A stretch of DNA of 64,000 nt from Planctomycetota bacterium (GCA_023954375.1 JAMLIC010000002.1:362454-426453); one strand, 5' to 3'. Shown: positions 45,054 to 54,024, counted from the stretch's first letter. Notes: generated from the sequence alone by a model not told the origin. Program-made: numbers and translations.

Positions 45054-46303
45054 CCCACCACCAGGGGGATCCGCACCTCGGCCGGCAAGAGCCCGCCGTG
45101 GTAACCGACGAGCTTCTCGGTCCCGGTGGGCTCGGGCCCCGGGCGGTAGAGGAGCACGTCGGGGCCGCCCGAGAGCGCGACGAAGTCGCCCACGCGCGCG
45201 CGCGCCGTGGAGGTGAACGGCCCGGGGCCGAAGAGCTCGAGGTCGGCGGCCTCATCGATCGTGAGCAGGGCGAAGGCGTCGCCGAAGCGGGCCTCGAACT
45301 CGCCCTTCACGCGGTCGGCCCGGCCCGGGCGCGCGTGGAGGAGCGGCGCGCGCGGCTCGCCCGAGGGCGGCGCGCGCAGGAGGTCGACGAACGGGTCGCC
45401 CGCCCTCAGGAGATGCTTGCGCTCCGGCGCGACGGCGATCAGCCCGTGGTCGGCGCTGAGCGCCATGCGGCCACGCCCCTGCAGCCCGTCGGCGAGGCGC
45501 GCCAGCTCCTGGTCGAGCCCGGCGAGGTGGTCGCGGACCTCGGGCGTGAGCGGGCCGAACGTGTGCGAGAGCGCGTCGACGCTCGACAGGTAGAGGTAGC
45601 TGTAGGTCGGCGCCGCGGCGCCGCGCACGCGCGCGAGCACGGCGTCGATCGCCCCGGGCAGCGCCTCGTAGGGGACCGTGGCCGTCGTCCCGCGCACGTA
45701 GCGCGAGTAGGCGCTGTCGGCGATCGGCGCCGGCAGGAACGAGGCCGCCTCGCGCCGGTAACAGGGCAGCAGCGTCGCCGCCGGGAAGAGGCTCCCCGGC
45801 GCGACGCGCCCCTCGAGCGAGTCGCCGCTCCAGCGCTCGATGAACGGCAGCGCGGTGACGGTGAGGTCGCGGTCGGGGAGGTAGGTCCACCAGCCGGGGA
45901 CGCCGTGGCGGTTGGGCCACAGGCCGGTGGCGAGGCTCGTGAGCGCGCTCGCCGTCGCCGACGGGAACACCGCGCGCAGGGTCATGGCCAGGTGCCGGCG
46001 GAGAAAGCTCTCGGGCGGCAGGGCCGCCTCGATCGTCTCCACGCCGAGGCCGTCGACGAGGACGAACACGAGGTGGTCGGCGTCACCGATCCGCGCGGCG
46101 ACCTCCGCCGCGCCGTCGGTCCGCGGCGTCGGCGCGCCCGAGAGCGCGGCCAGCGCCAGCGCCAGGTCGACGGCGTTGGGGACCGCCGGGTCGGGCCGCA
46201 GGAGCGTCCCGTCGGCGAACCACCTGCAGAGGCGGTCAGGCCCGTTCGCTCCTCCCGGACGGCTCGGAGGTCGTGCTTCGCACGACCGATCGGACGCGGA
46301 CAT
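45050..46303 (-). CDS. Type I phosphodiesterase / nucleotide pyrophosphatase family
   Basis: The 417-residue product has the alkaline-phosphatase-superfamily metal sites: FVLVDGLG (about 80-87), FPSATASALTSLATG with a Thr/Ser nucleophile, HGVPGWW, YLSSVDALSHTFGP and SADHGL. It hydrolyses phosphodiester or pyrophosphate bonds; the exact substrate is not evident. No signal peptide is obvious, so it may be cytoplasmic. Start ATG 46303 has a TACAAT box 7 nt upstream. Confidence 0.85.
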   Translation of the reverse strand: MSASDRSCEARPPSRPGGANGPDRLCRWFADGTLLRPDPAVPNAVDLALALAALSGAPTPRTDGAAEVAARIGDADHLVFVLVDGLGVETIEAALPPESFLRRHLAMTLRAVFPSATASALTSLATGLWPNRHGVPGWWTYLPDRDLTVTALPFIERWSGDSLEGRVAPGSLFPAATLLPCYRREAASFLPAPIADSAYSRYVRGTTATVPYEALPGAIDAVLARVRGAAAPTYSYLYLSSVDALSHTFGPLTPEVRDHLAGLDQELARLADGLQGRGRMALSADHGLIAVAPERKHLLRAGDPFVDLLRAPPSGEPRAPLLHARPGRADRVKGEFEARFGDAFALLTIDEAADLELFGPGPFTSTARARVGDFVALSGGPDVLLYRPGPEPTGTEKLVGYHGGLLPAEVRIPLVVG

Positions 46304-46310
46304 GTGACCG

Positions 46311-46316
46311 ATTGTA
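46311..46316 (-). promoter_or_regulatory. Putative -10 box TACAAT, leaderless start
   Basis: On the minus strand TACAAT ends 7 nt before ATG 46303, a near-consensus box placed for a leaderless transcript. Confidence 0.45.
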
Positions 46317-46335
46317 TCCCTGACCCGGGGCCCCC

Positions 46336-46539
46336 GTGCGCCGGCCCTCCGCGCCCGCCATGCTCCGCGCGTGCAGGCACGGCGCCATGGGCCTCGTCGT
46401 CCGCGCCTTCGACCCGGCCAACGGCAAGGACGTGGCGATCAAGGTCCTCGCGGCCGGCGGCGCCGGCGCGGGCCTCGCGCAGACGCCCGACGACGGCAAC
46501 CCGGGGGCCCGCCCTGCCCCCCCGGCGAAACAAGACTGA
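46336..46539 (+). pseudogene. Remnant of a Ser/Thr kinase gene
   Basis: A 67-codon frame contains HGAMGLVVRAFDPANGKDVAIKVL, the glycine loop and lysine strand of a bacterial Ser/Thr kinase (usual form GGMGxVYxAxDxxxGRxVAIKVL). It then runs into unrelated sequence and a stop. There is no catalytic loop or activation segment, so this is a 3'-truncated remnant. The following 185 nt hold no gene except the promoter of the next one. Confidence 0.6.
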
Positions 46540-46703
46540 AAGGAACGGAGCGTGCCACTTCCGCACACCGGCCGGAGCGCCCGGTGTCAACGCCTGGCTC
46601 GCGTCACATCGCGTCATGAGAGTGTCCGCCTCTTGCGATCGCACGAGTTAGGCGGTTGCATCGCCCCGGATTTCGGGCTGCACGAAACCACGACGGACCT
46701 GGC

Positions 46704-46709
46704 TATACA
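46704..46709 (+). promoter_or_regulatory. Putative -10 box TATACA
   Basis: CTGGCTATACAGG lies 17 nt before GTG 46727, with AGGGAGAGA as ribosome site. It shares CTGGCTATAC with the promoter at 27922. Confidence 0.4.
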
Positions 46710-46726
46710 GGGCAGGGAGAGAGTCC

Positions 46727-48868
46727 GTGGGCTGTCCAGACCCCGAGACGATCAGCCGCCACGTCGCCGGCGGCCCTGGCGACCAGCGCGCCGGCGAGCG
46801 CCCCCTGCCGCCCGAGCAGGAGGCCCGCGTCGCTGCCCACCTCCTCGGCTGCGGCGCCTGCCGCGCCCGCGTGGAGGTCGAGGAGGACCTCAGCGCCGCC
46901 CTGCGCGACGCGCGCACGTGGCTCGGCCCCTCGCGCTGCATCACCCCCGGCGACCTCGTCGTCGCCCTCTCGGGGCGCGGCGACCCGCTCCTCCACGTGC
47001 AGCAGCACGTGGCCCGGTGCGGCGCCTGCCAGGGCGAGCTGACCGGCCTCTCCGACGCCCTCCTCCTGCACGAGCGCGGCGCGACCGAGCGCGTGTCGCC
47101 GTCGCTCAAGTCGCGCCTCAAGCGCCTCGGCGCCGGCTCGCTCGGCTCCGGGTCGACCGTCGACGAGCAGGCCTGGACGCCGGCCGTCAGCAGCCGCCGC
47201 ACGTCGCGCCACCTGAGCGCGCGGTCCTCGGGCCTCGCGGCCCGCACGTCGGGGGCGGCCCGCGTCTCGGGCTCCGGGCGCGCCTCCGGCTCGACCCGGC
47301 GCCGCGCGAGCGTGAAGCTGGCCGCCGTCGCCGGGCGGGCGCCCTCGAGCTTCGGACCCCCCTGGGCCTGGGCGACGATGGCCGCCGCCGCCATGATCCT
47401 CGTGGCGCTGGCGCTGGTGCTCACGCCCTCGCAGCCGCGCGACCTCGCGCGCGGCCCGGAGCTCCAGCCGCGCCGTCCGGAGAGCGGGCCGCGCGGCCCG
47501 CTCGTCTCGGACGCGCGGGCGCGCGGGACCGCGCGCCCGGCCGGCGAGGTCGACCGCGACGACGACGTCCCCGACGCTCCCGCCGATCGTGGCGACGAGC
47601 GCGCGCCCGAGGTCGAGGAGAGCTACCCGCTCCCGACGGCCCTGCGCGACGCCCTGCCGCCCGCCCGCACCGAGGCGGAGCGCGAGCGCGACCCGGAGCC
47701 GACGCCGCGCCCCGCCCCCGCCGCGGGCGGCACGGTCACCCGCCCCCTCCCCGGCGTCGGCGCCTCGCCCGAGGACGCGCCCCCCGTCGCGCCCGCGCCA
47801 TCGGGCCCGGCGCGCGCCCCCGCGCCGATCGTCGACGACGGCGGGCAGGTCCAGCTCGCCCTCACCCGCCTCAAGGGCAACGTGAGCCTGGTGCGCGGGC
47901 AGACGGCCGGCGAGGGGCTGGTCCGCGGCCAGGGCGCGCTGACGCTGCGGCCCGGCGACCGGCTGCGCACGCGCAGCGGCTCGGGCGGCGGCGCGTTCCT
48001 CTCGCTCGACGACGGGACCTACGAGGTGTGCCTCGACCAGGGCACCGAGGTCGTCGTGCGCGCCGCCGCGGGCGGCCCGGTGATCGGGCTCGAGCGCGGG
48101 CGGCTCGTGGCCGAGGTCAGCACGCTCCCCGTCGGCAAGCAGTTCGCCATCGCGACCGCGCAGGGGACGTTCTCGGTCCTGGGGACCATCTTCGCCGTCG
48201 AGGCCGACGGCGCCAGCTCGCGGCTGACCGTGGCCGAAGGCATGGTCGAGGCCCACACCCAGCACGGGAGCGCCACCGTCCCGGCGGGCGCCGCGGTCTC
48301 GGTCCCGACGGGCCAGGGCCCGGGCGAGCTGGTCCGCGCCGAGCCCGGGCGGCTGGCCTGGGCGCGCGCCTGGGCCCCGCGCCGCGACGTCCTCTACGCG
48401 GCGCAGCTCGACGACGCCCGGAGCATGAACGGCTTCCAGGGCGAGCTGACGAGCGACACGACGTGGCTCGGCTCGCCCGGCGCGCTCCTCTTCTCGTCGG
48501 CCGGCGACAACCGCTACTGGGGCCTCGTGGCCCGCGCCCCGGCGCACCGCCTGCGCGCCTTCCGCGCCGCGCCCGACCTCTACGTGCAGCTCTCGGTGTG
48601 GTCGGAGAAGGCGACGAACCTGCTGTTCGAGTCCCTCAACGGGACCCAGAACAAGGAGTTCAAGCGCAACCTCCCCGGCCCGCCCGCCGGCCGCTGGAAG
48701 ACCTACACGATCCCCGTCATGGAGCTCACGACCTACTTCGACCCGGGCAAGCACCCCATGCGCGAGGGCGACCTGCTGCTCGACCTCGAGGTCTACGCCG
48801 GCGACCCGGGCGAGTCGTTCAAGGTCGTGCTGGACGAGGTCCGCGTCTTCCGCAAGGTCTACGACTGA
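46727..48868 (+). CDS. Anti-sigma-like zinc-finger protein with FecR domain
   Basis: The 713-residue product starts at GTG 46727. Two zinc-finger-type motifs stand at the N-terminus: H38..C42GAC45 and H94..C98GAC101, as in anti-sigma factors. A Ser/Arg-rich linker, a membrane helix (about 213-233) and a Pro/Glu/Ala-rich spacer follow. Next comes a FecR-type domain (about 386-540, with LVRGQ, LRPGDRLRT and DGTYEVCLDQGTEV), then a beta-rich C-terminal domain (about 545-713) resembling a carbohydrate-binding jelly roll. It likely senses an envelope signal and controls a sigma factor, but no sigma gene is adjacent. Confidence 0.8.
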   Translation: MGCPDPETISRHVAGGPGDQRAGERPLPPEQEARVAAHLLGCGACRARVEVEEDLSAALRDARTWLGPSRCITPGDLVVALSGRGDPLLHVQQHVARCGACQGELTGLSDALLLHERGATERVSPSLKSRLKRLGAGSLGSGSTVDEQAWTPAVSSRRTSRHLSARSSGLAARTSGAARVSGSGRASGSTRRRASVKLAAVAGRAPSSFGPPWAWATMAAAAMILVALALVLTPSQPRDLARGPELQPRRPESGPRGPLVSDARARGTARPAGEVDRDDDVPDAPADRGDERAPEVEESYPLPTALRDALPPARTEAERERDPEPTPRPAPAAGGTVTRPLPGVGASPEDAPPVAPAPSGPARAPAPIVDDGGQVQLALTRLKGNVSLVRGQTAGEGLVRGQGALTLRPGDRLRTRSGSGGGAFLSLDDGTYEVCLDQGTEVVVRAAAGGPVIGLERGRLVAEVSTLPVGKQFAIATAQGTFSVLGTIFAVEADGASSRLTVAEGMVEAHTQHGSATVPAGAAVSVPTGQGPGELVRAEPGRLAWARAWAPRRDVLYAAQLDDARSMNGFQGELTSDTTWLGSPGALLFSSAGDNRYWGLVARAPAHRLRAFRAAPDLYVQLSVWSEKATNLLFESLNGTQNKEFKRNLPGPPAGRWKTYTIPVMELTTYFDPGKHPMREGDLLLDLEVYAGDPGESFKVVLDEVRVFRKVYD

Positions 48869-49011
48869 GCGACGACGGCGATCGCGACGACCGGGCGCGG
48901 CACGCGCTCGCCCGCGACCGCCTCGCCCTGCTCCTCGCCTTCCTCGGCTGGATGGTCCTCCTGTCGGCGCCCGCCTGGCGCGCCGCCGGGCTCGACCTGA
49001 CCCTCTGGTGA
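48865..49011 (+). CDS. Possible 48-residue single-helix membrane protein
   Basis: A short frame overlapping the upstream stop by 4 nt (CTGA) reads a charged start (SDDGDRDDRARHALARD) followed by one hydrophobic segment, LALLLAFLGWMVLLSAPAW. The composition is very protein-like. The only in-frame start near the overlap is CTG 48865, which is rare, so the call is tentative; an ATG at 48952 would remove half of it. Confidence 0.35.
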   Translation: MSDDGDRDDRARHALARDRLALLLAFLGWMVLLSAPAWRAAGLDLTLW

Positions 49012-49056
49012 CGACGCGCGCCCAGCCCAGGGCCGGCGCGCGCCAGACGCCTCACC

Positions 49057-49374
49057 TCACCCGTCGCTCCCCTCGAGGACGGCCCGCGCGCGCTCGGCCC
49101 ACGCCTCGGGCACGTCGCCCGGCGGCGCCGCCCCGAGGTAGTCGCGCCCGGCGAGCGCCTTGATCACCGGCGCCGCGTCGGCCGGGCCCAGGGGGACCGG
49201 GCACACCTCCGGCCCGGCGGCGCCCGGGGCGCCCTCGACGACGGCCCAGCCCACGACCGGCACGAAGCGCACCGGCGGCTCGCGCCCGGCGTCAGCCCAG
49301 ACCAGGTGCCACCCCGGGGCGGCGGGCAAGCGGCGCACGACCCGGGGGTCGCTCACGCGCGTCCTCCTCTCCAT
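49057..49374 (-). CDS. Small protein of unknown function
   Basis: The 105-residue frame from ATG 49374 has a balanced composition with beta-strand-like segments (PGWHLVWADAG, FVPVVGWAVVEG) and a helical end (PEAWAERARAVLEG). No family recognised and no signal peptide. Confidence 0.55.
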   Translation of the reverse strand: MERRTRVSDPRVVRRLPAAPGWHLVWADAGREPPVRFVPVVGWAVVEGAPGAAGPEVCPVPLGPADAAPVIKALAGRDYLGAAPPGDVPEAWAERARAVLEGSDG

Positions 49375-49405
49375 GGAGTCCTCTCGCGGAGCCTCGCGGC
49401 GCCCG

Positions 49406-49431
49406 TTCGGCCGTCTTCGCAGACGGCCGAA
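49406..49431. terminator. Perfect 11-bp hairpin
   Basis: TTCGGCCGTCT pairs with AGACGGCCGAA around a TCGC loop, upstream of the 49374 gene. It may terminate transcription arriving from the right on the minus strand. Confidence 0.4.
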
Positions 49432-49514
49432 CCGCCTCCGAGCACACCTACCTCACCGCGCTTCCGCAGCGAGAGCCCCAGGCGAGGCGGAGGAGGGCAG
49501 GGCGTGTCCCGGGC

Positions 49515-49553
49515 GGGGGGGGGGGGGGGGGGGCGCCCCCCCCCCCCCCCCCC
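49515..49553. repeat. Poly-G/poly-C palindrome, probable artefact
   Basis: 19 G, then CG, then 18 C form a near-perfect palindrome. Such runs match two-colour sequencing poly-G reads joined to their reverse complement, so the sequences on either side may not be adjacent in the genome. Confidence 0.7.
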
Positions 49554-49598
49554 GACGGACGGCAGCGCCCGCCATCCTCCGCCGCAGCCGCGATCACA

Positions 49599-51155
49599 CT
49601 ATGGGAGGGTGGGGGCCGGTCCGCGCCACCGCTCCCGCACGAGCTGGGGGACGCCGTTGGGCGCGACGGCGATCTTGCGCGGCGGGGTGCCCTCCTCGAG
49701 GGCCAGCCCGGCCTGCGCGTTGCCGCCGACGCCGTCGGCCAGGTTCCCGACCTTGCGCAGGGCGAGCCTGTAGGTGACCTCCTGCCCGCGCGGGAGGCTC
49801 ACCGAGCCGAGCCAGTTGGGCGCCACGCTGCGGCTCGTGCGCAGGGCCACGCCCCGCCGCGGGTCGCCGTCGCCGAGGGCCGGGTCGTCGCCGTAGACGA
49901 CGAGCTCCCAGCCGCGGGGGACGTCGCCGTGCGGGTAGGCGACGCACAGGAGGATCCGCGCGTGGTCGCCGGCCGGGGTGACCTCGGGGAGCGCCCCGCT
50001 CGGGTCGTAGGCGGTGAGCAGGGCGGCGAAGTCGCGCACGAAGCGCTGCGCGAGGCGCTTGCTCTTCACGACGATCAGGTTCTCGTCGTTGAAGCGGTTC
50101 GCCTGCGCGGTCCAGTTGTACGAGCCGGCGAGCACCGTCTCGTCGTCGACGATCGCGTACTTGTGGTGGATCGAGGAGAAGTTGCCCAGCCGGTTGTGCC
50201 CGCGCACGTCGCGGATCCGCGGCTCCGAGCGGATGATCTCGTTCACCATCGTCGAGGCGCCGATCGACATCTGGTGCCCGTCGCCCACGAGCGTGACCTC
50301 GACCCCGCGGCGCGCCGCCTCGGCCATGGCGCGCGCCAGCGCCGGGCTGGTGAACGAGTACATGGCCACCCGGATCGAGCGCCGCGCCGCCCGGAGCTCC
50401 GCCACCGCCTGCCGCTCGCAGCTGTCGTCGGGGCTGAAGTAGGTGCGGACCACGCTCCCCGAGTTGTTCGTCTTCACGTCGAGCGCGCGCAGCTTGGCCG
50501 CGAGCTGCGGCCCGCGCCCGGCGGACCAGTCGTCGGGGAACTGCTGGTAGGCGTAGTAGTCGCGCCACTCCTGCGGCGTCATGGCCGCGCGCATGGCCTC
50601 GCGCGCCGCGCGCTGCTCGTCGAACTCGGCGATGTACTCCTTCGCCAGGCGCGCGCTCTTCACGACGACGATGTGCTCGTGGTTGGCCAGCGACGCCGAG
50701 GCCGACAGGTTCGCCGAGCCGGTGACGATCAGCTCGTCGTTGACCACGGTGAACTTCGTGTGCAGCGAGGCGACCGCGGCCGGCGAGCGCAGGTTCGGGA
50801 TCAGCTGCACGTCGAAGCCGTCGCGGACCAGGTCGTCGTCGATCTGGTAGGTCGGGTCGTTGTGCACGCCCTCGAACAGGTTCATGCGCAGCGTGACCCC
50901 GCGGTCGCGCAGCTTCCTGAACATCTTCGGGTACTCGGCGAACGACAGCGAGTAGTACGACATGTAGACCGTGGACCCGGGCCGCGCCTGCTCGAGCGCC
51001 GCCAGGACCTTCTGGTCGAGGTTGTCGTAGGGCGAGAAGAAGGCGCTCCCCTCGATCCCGGGCCCGAGGCGCTCGAGCTCGAGGTCGTCCTGCGCCCGGC
51101 CGAGGGCCGGTGTGAGGAGGAGCGCGACGGCGAGGCTGACGAGGCGTGCGCGCAT
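49599..51155 (-). CDS. Exported phospholipase D-like protein with two HKD motifs
   Basis: The 518-residue product from ATG 51155 has a signal peptide ending GRAQ; the upstream extension to 51233 is not needed. Two HKD motifs are complete: LHTKFTVVNDELIVTGSANLS (about 130) and IHHKYAIVDDETVLAGSYNWT (about 328). The family cuts or transfers phosphodiester bonds in lipids or nucleic acid. Residues about 405-518 form a beta-rich domain that resembles a starch-binding CBM20 fold (WELVVYGDDPALGDGDPRRG..WLGSVSLPRGQEVTYRLALR). Its gene ends 46 nt from the poly-G artefact but appears complete. Confidence 0.88.
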   Translation of the reverse strand: MRARLVSLAVALLLTPALGRAQDDLELERLGPGIEGSAFFSPYDNLDQKVLAALEQARPGSTVYMSYYSLSFAEYPKMFRKLRDRGVTLRMNLFEGVHNDPTYQIDDDLVRDGFDVQLIPNLRSPAAVASLHTKFTVVNDELIVTGSANLSASASLANHEHIVVVKSARLAKEYIAEFDEQRAAREAMRAAMTPQEWRDYYAYQQFPDDWSAGRGPQLAAKLRALDVKTNNSGSVVRTYFSPDDSCERQAVAELRAARRSIRVAMYSFTSPALARAMAEAARRGVEVTLVGDGHQMSIGASTMVNEIIRSEPRIRDVRGHNRLGNFSSIHHKYAIVDDETVLAGSYNWTAQANRFNDENLIVVKSKRLAQRFVRDFAALLTAYDPSGALPEVTPAGDHARILLCVAYPHGDVPRGWELVVYGDDPALGDGDPRRGVALRTSRSVAPNWLGSVSLPRGQEVTYRLALRKVGNLADGVGGNAQAGLALEEGTPPRKIAVAPNGVPQLVRERWRGPAPTLP

Positions 51156-51308
51156 GGGTGCGTCCTGGCGCGGAGGCGCCGTTGGGTGTTTGCCTGGCCA
51201 CGTTAGCAAGCGACTTGCCAGGAGGTCCAGCATGCTCCTGCCAGGGCTTGCGAAGTGGTTCGTCGCAGGTGTGGCTCAGCGCCCCGGGGCCGGGACGGGG
51301 GGCGTGCG

Positions 51309-52142
51309 TCAGTCGACCGCGTGCAGCCCGCGCCGGTCGGCCCGGGCCTGCGCCTCGAGCTCCTGGTAGGCGGGCCCGCGCAGGTGGCCGGGGGCGGCCA
51401 GGGCGTAGCCGTCGCGCACGAGGGCGCCGTTGACGTCGATCGGCGCCTCGTCGGGCGGGGTCACCGTCAGGTAGGCGACCACGGCGCCCCCCTCCATGCG
51501 CGGGCCGTCGCCGTAGCTCAGCGTCACCGGCCCGCGCCGCAGGAGGGCCTCGAGGTGCGCGCGGCTGGCCTCGAAGGCCGCGTCGTCGCGCACGGCCGCC
51601 GGCCCGAAGGCGGCCGCGTGGCGGGCGCGCAGGTCGGCGCGCTGCCCGTAGACCTCGGCGCGCTCGGGCGCCTCGACCCCGAGCATCCGCACGCGGTGCA
51701 GCCCGGCGCGGCTGCGCACGAGGAGCAGGCCGCCGCCCCCGGCGGAGAGGACCTCGACCTCGGCCCCGTCGGGCGGCGAGGCCGCGGCGCCGGGAGGGGC
51801 GGGCAGGCCGGGCGCCGCGGCGCCGCCGTCCGCCGGGGCCGTCGCCGGCTCCGCCGCCTCGAGCGCGCGCATGCGCCCCTCGAGGCCGGCGACGTGCGCC
51901 TCCAGGGCGGCGAGGCGCGCGGCGACCTCGGCGTCCGGCCCGGGCGGCGGGGCGGCCAGGACGGCCTCCAGCGCGTCGATCCGCTCGCGGAGCGTGACGG
52001 CCGTGTCGGCCCGGCGCTCGACCGAGGAGAGGCGCGACTCGAGGACGATCAGCCGCGCCTCGAGGTCGTCGCGCGCCGCGGTGGAGCCGCAGCCGGCGGC
52101 GAGCGCGGCGAGCGCGGCGAGGAGGAGCGCGGCGGACCTCAT
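51309..52142 (-). CDS. Lipoprotein with thermonuclease (SNase)-like domain
   Basis: The 277-residue product from ATG 52142 has a lipobox LAAGC. A coiled-coil stretch (about 25-100) and a Pro/Ala linker lead to an SNase-like domain (about 130-275): VRMLGVEAPER, then VVAYLTV, VNGALVRDGYA and a helical end ARADRRGLHAVD. Known SNase domains cut nucleic acids on the cell surface or outside. I could not confirm every catalytic Arg/Glu by eye. The start overlaps the carbamoyltransferase stop as ATGA. Confidence 0.75.
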   Translation of the reverse strand: MRSAALLLAALAALAAGCGSTAARDDLEARLIVLESRLSSVERRADTAVTLRERIDALEAVLAAPPPGPDAEVAARLAALEAHVAGLEGRMRALEAAEPATAPADGGAAAPGLPAPPGAAASPPDGAEVEVLSAGGGGLLLVRSRAGLHRVRMLGVEAPERAEVYGQRADLRARHAAAFGPAAVRDDAAFEASRAHLEALLRRGPVTLSYGDGPRMEGGAVVAYLTVTPPDEAPIDVNGALVRDGYALAAPGHLRGPAYQELEAQARADRRGLHAVD

Positions 52143-53863
52143 CGGCGGACCAGGAAGTCCTCGAGGGCCAGGGCGTCGATCTTCGCCGACACGAAGCAGT
52201 CGATCGCGTCCTCCGGGGTGCACACGATCGGCTCGTTCTCGTTGAACGACGTGTTGAGCAGCAGCGGCACGCCGGTCCGCTCGGCGAACGCGGCGATCAC
52301 CCGGTGGAAGTCGGGGCTCGCCTCGGCCGAGACGGTCTGGATCCTGGACGTCCCGTCGGCGTGCACGACCGCCTGCACCAGCGCCTTCTTGTCGGCGCGG
52401 ACCGGCGCCGCGTAGAGCATGAACGGCGAGGGCCACTCGACCTCGAACACCTCGCCCTGGCGCTCGGCGAGGACCGACGCGGCGAAGGGGCGGAAGGCCT
52501 CGCGGAACTTCACGCGGCTGTTCATCACCTCGCGCATGTCCGCGCGCCGGGGGTCGGCCAGGATCGAGCGGCCGCCCAGCGCGCGCGGGCCGAACTCGAG
52601 GCGCCCGCGGAACCAGCCGACGACCTTGCCCTGGGCGATCAGGTCGGCCACGTCCTCGTGGATCCGCGCGCTGCGCGCGTAGGAGAGGCCGCTCGTCTCG
52701 AGCGCGCGCTCGATCTCCTGCGACGAGTAGGCCGGGCCGAGCTGCGCCGTCGTCAGCGCCTCGCGCGGCGCCTGCGGGTTGAGCCCCCGGGCGACGTGCA
52801 GGGCCGCCCCGATCGCCGTGCCGGCGTCGGTCGGCGCCGGCGGCACGTAGAGCCGCTCGAACAGCCCGGCCTTCTGCAGGGCCACGTTCGCCACGCAGTT
52901 GAGCGCCACGCCGCCCGCGTAGCACAGGTCGGTCGCGTCCGGCACGAGGCGCTTGAGGCGGGTCGCCACGTGGACGAGCGCCTCCTCGAGGACCGCCTGC
53001 ACCGACGCGGCGAGGTCGCGGTCGCGCGGGGTGATCGGCGCGTAGCGGTGCCGCGGCGGCCCGAAGTCGTCGATCATGCGCTGGCTGAACGTGTCCTCGA
53101 TGTGGGGCGTCCGGTCCTCCCAGATCATGTCCAGGCCGTAGACCGGGTGCGTGAAGTAGGCCGGGTCGAGCTCGAACAGGCCGCCCTCGAGCAGGCGCAC
53201 GACCCCGCGCAGGCGGTCGCGGTAGACCGGCTCGCCGAGCGCGGCGAGGCCCATGACCTTGCCCTCGTCCCCGTACTTCGAGAAGCCGAGGAACTGGGTG
53301 ACCATCGTGTAGAGGATCCCCAGCGAGTGGGGGAAGCGCACGACCTCGAGCACGTCGACCTGGCCGCCGTCGCCCTTGCCGAGGAGGGTCGAGCAGAAGT
53401 CGCCGAAGCCGTCGACCGAGAGGAGCGCCGCCCGCTCGAACCCGGAGCCGTAGAAGGCCGAGGCCACGTGGGCGAGGTGGTGCGGGACCTCCTCGAGGCG
53501 CGGGACCTGGTCCTTGGGGTAGCCGAACTCGCGCGCGAGCAGGGCGCGCACGTCGCGGAAGCGCGCGACGGCGTCCATGCGCTTCTGGATCTGGCGCGAG
53601 TAGTTGGGCCGCCCGGAGAGGATCTGGAGCACCTCGTCCTGGACGCTGTCGATCGGCTTCATGCCGACCGCCACGGCGTCGACCTGCCGCAGGTCGACCC
53701 CGCCCTGGCGCAGGCAGTAGCGGACCGCCTCCAGCGGGAAGCCCGCCGAGTGCTTGACCCGGTTGAAGCGCTCCTCCTCGACGGCGGCCAGGACGTGCCC
53801 GTCGCGCACGAGCGCGGCGGCGGCGTCGGCGTGGAAGCAGTTCAGTCCAAGGACCAGGGCCAC
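52139..53863 (-). CDS. NodU/CmcH-family carbamoyltransferase
   Basis: The 574-residue product starts at ATG 53863. The N-terminal ASKHA-like domain has LGLNCFHADAAAALV, EEERFNRVKH and EVPHHLAHVASAFY, and GFGDFCSTLL follows. The C-terminal domain has VGWFRGRLEFGPRALGGRSIL and VPLLLNTSFNENEPIVCTP. Members transfer a carbamoyl group from carbamoyl phosphate to hydroxyl groups of sugars, antibiotics or other natural products. Length matches the family. No sugar or natural-product cluster is adjacent, so the acceptor is unknown. It overlaps the SNase-like lipoprotein gene. Confidence 0.9.
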   Translation of the reverse strand: MALVLGLNCFHADAAAALVRDGHVLAAVEEERFNRVKHSAGFPLEAVRYCLRQGGVDLRQVDAVAVGMKPIDSVQDEVLQILSGRPNYSRQIQKRMDAVARFRDVRALLAREFGYPKDQVPRLEEVPHHLAHVASAFYGSGFERAALLSVDGFGDFCSTLLGKGDGGQVDVLEVVRFPHSLGILYTMVTQFLGFSKYGDEGKVMGLAALGEPVYRDRLRGVVRLLEGGLFELDPAYFTHPVYGLDMIWEDRTPHIEDTFSQRMIDDFGPPRHRYAPITPRDRDLAASVQAVLEEALVHVATRLKRLVPDATDLCYAGGVALNCVANVALQKAGLFERLYVPPAPTDAGTAIGAALHVARGLNPQAPREALTTAQLGPAYSSQEIERALETSGLSYARSARIHEDVADLIAQGKVVGWFRGRLEFGPRALGGRSILADPRRADMREVMNSRVKFREAFRPFAASVLAERQGEVFEVEWPSPFMLYAAPVRADKKALVQAVVHADGTSRIQTVSAEASPDFHRVIAAFAERTGVPLLLNTSFNENEPIVCTPEDAIDCFVSAKIDALALEDFLVRR

Positions 53864-54024
53864 GGCAGCCTCCGCTCCGCCCCCGGGCGGAGTCGCGCGA
53901 TTCTACGCGCTCCCGACGCGCCCGCACGGGCTGCGGCGGGGGGTGGACCGGCGCGCGATGGGGACGGGCGGAGCACGTCCGGCCTCGCTCCGATCGCCGC
54001 CCCTCGCGAGCGCATCGCCGATGG

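Noticed and set aside
46336..46539. A small functional protein gene
   Set aside because: Its only recognisable part is the kinase glycine loop and lysine strand, without any downstream kinase residues.
49515..49553. A biological G-quadruplex or i-motif regulator
   Set aside because: A perfect 19 G / 18 C palindrome is better explained by a sequencing artefact, and a second one cuts a gene at 63953.
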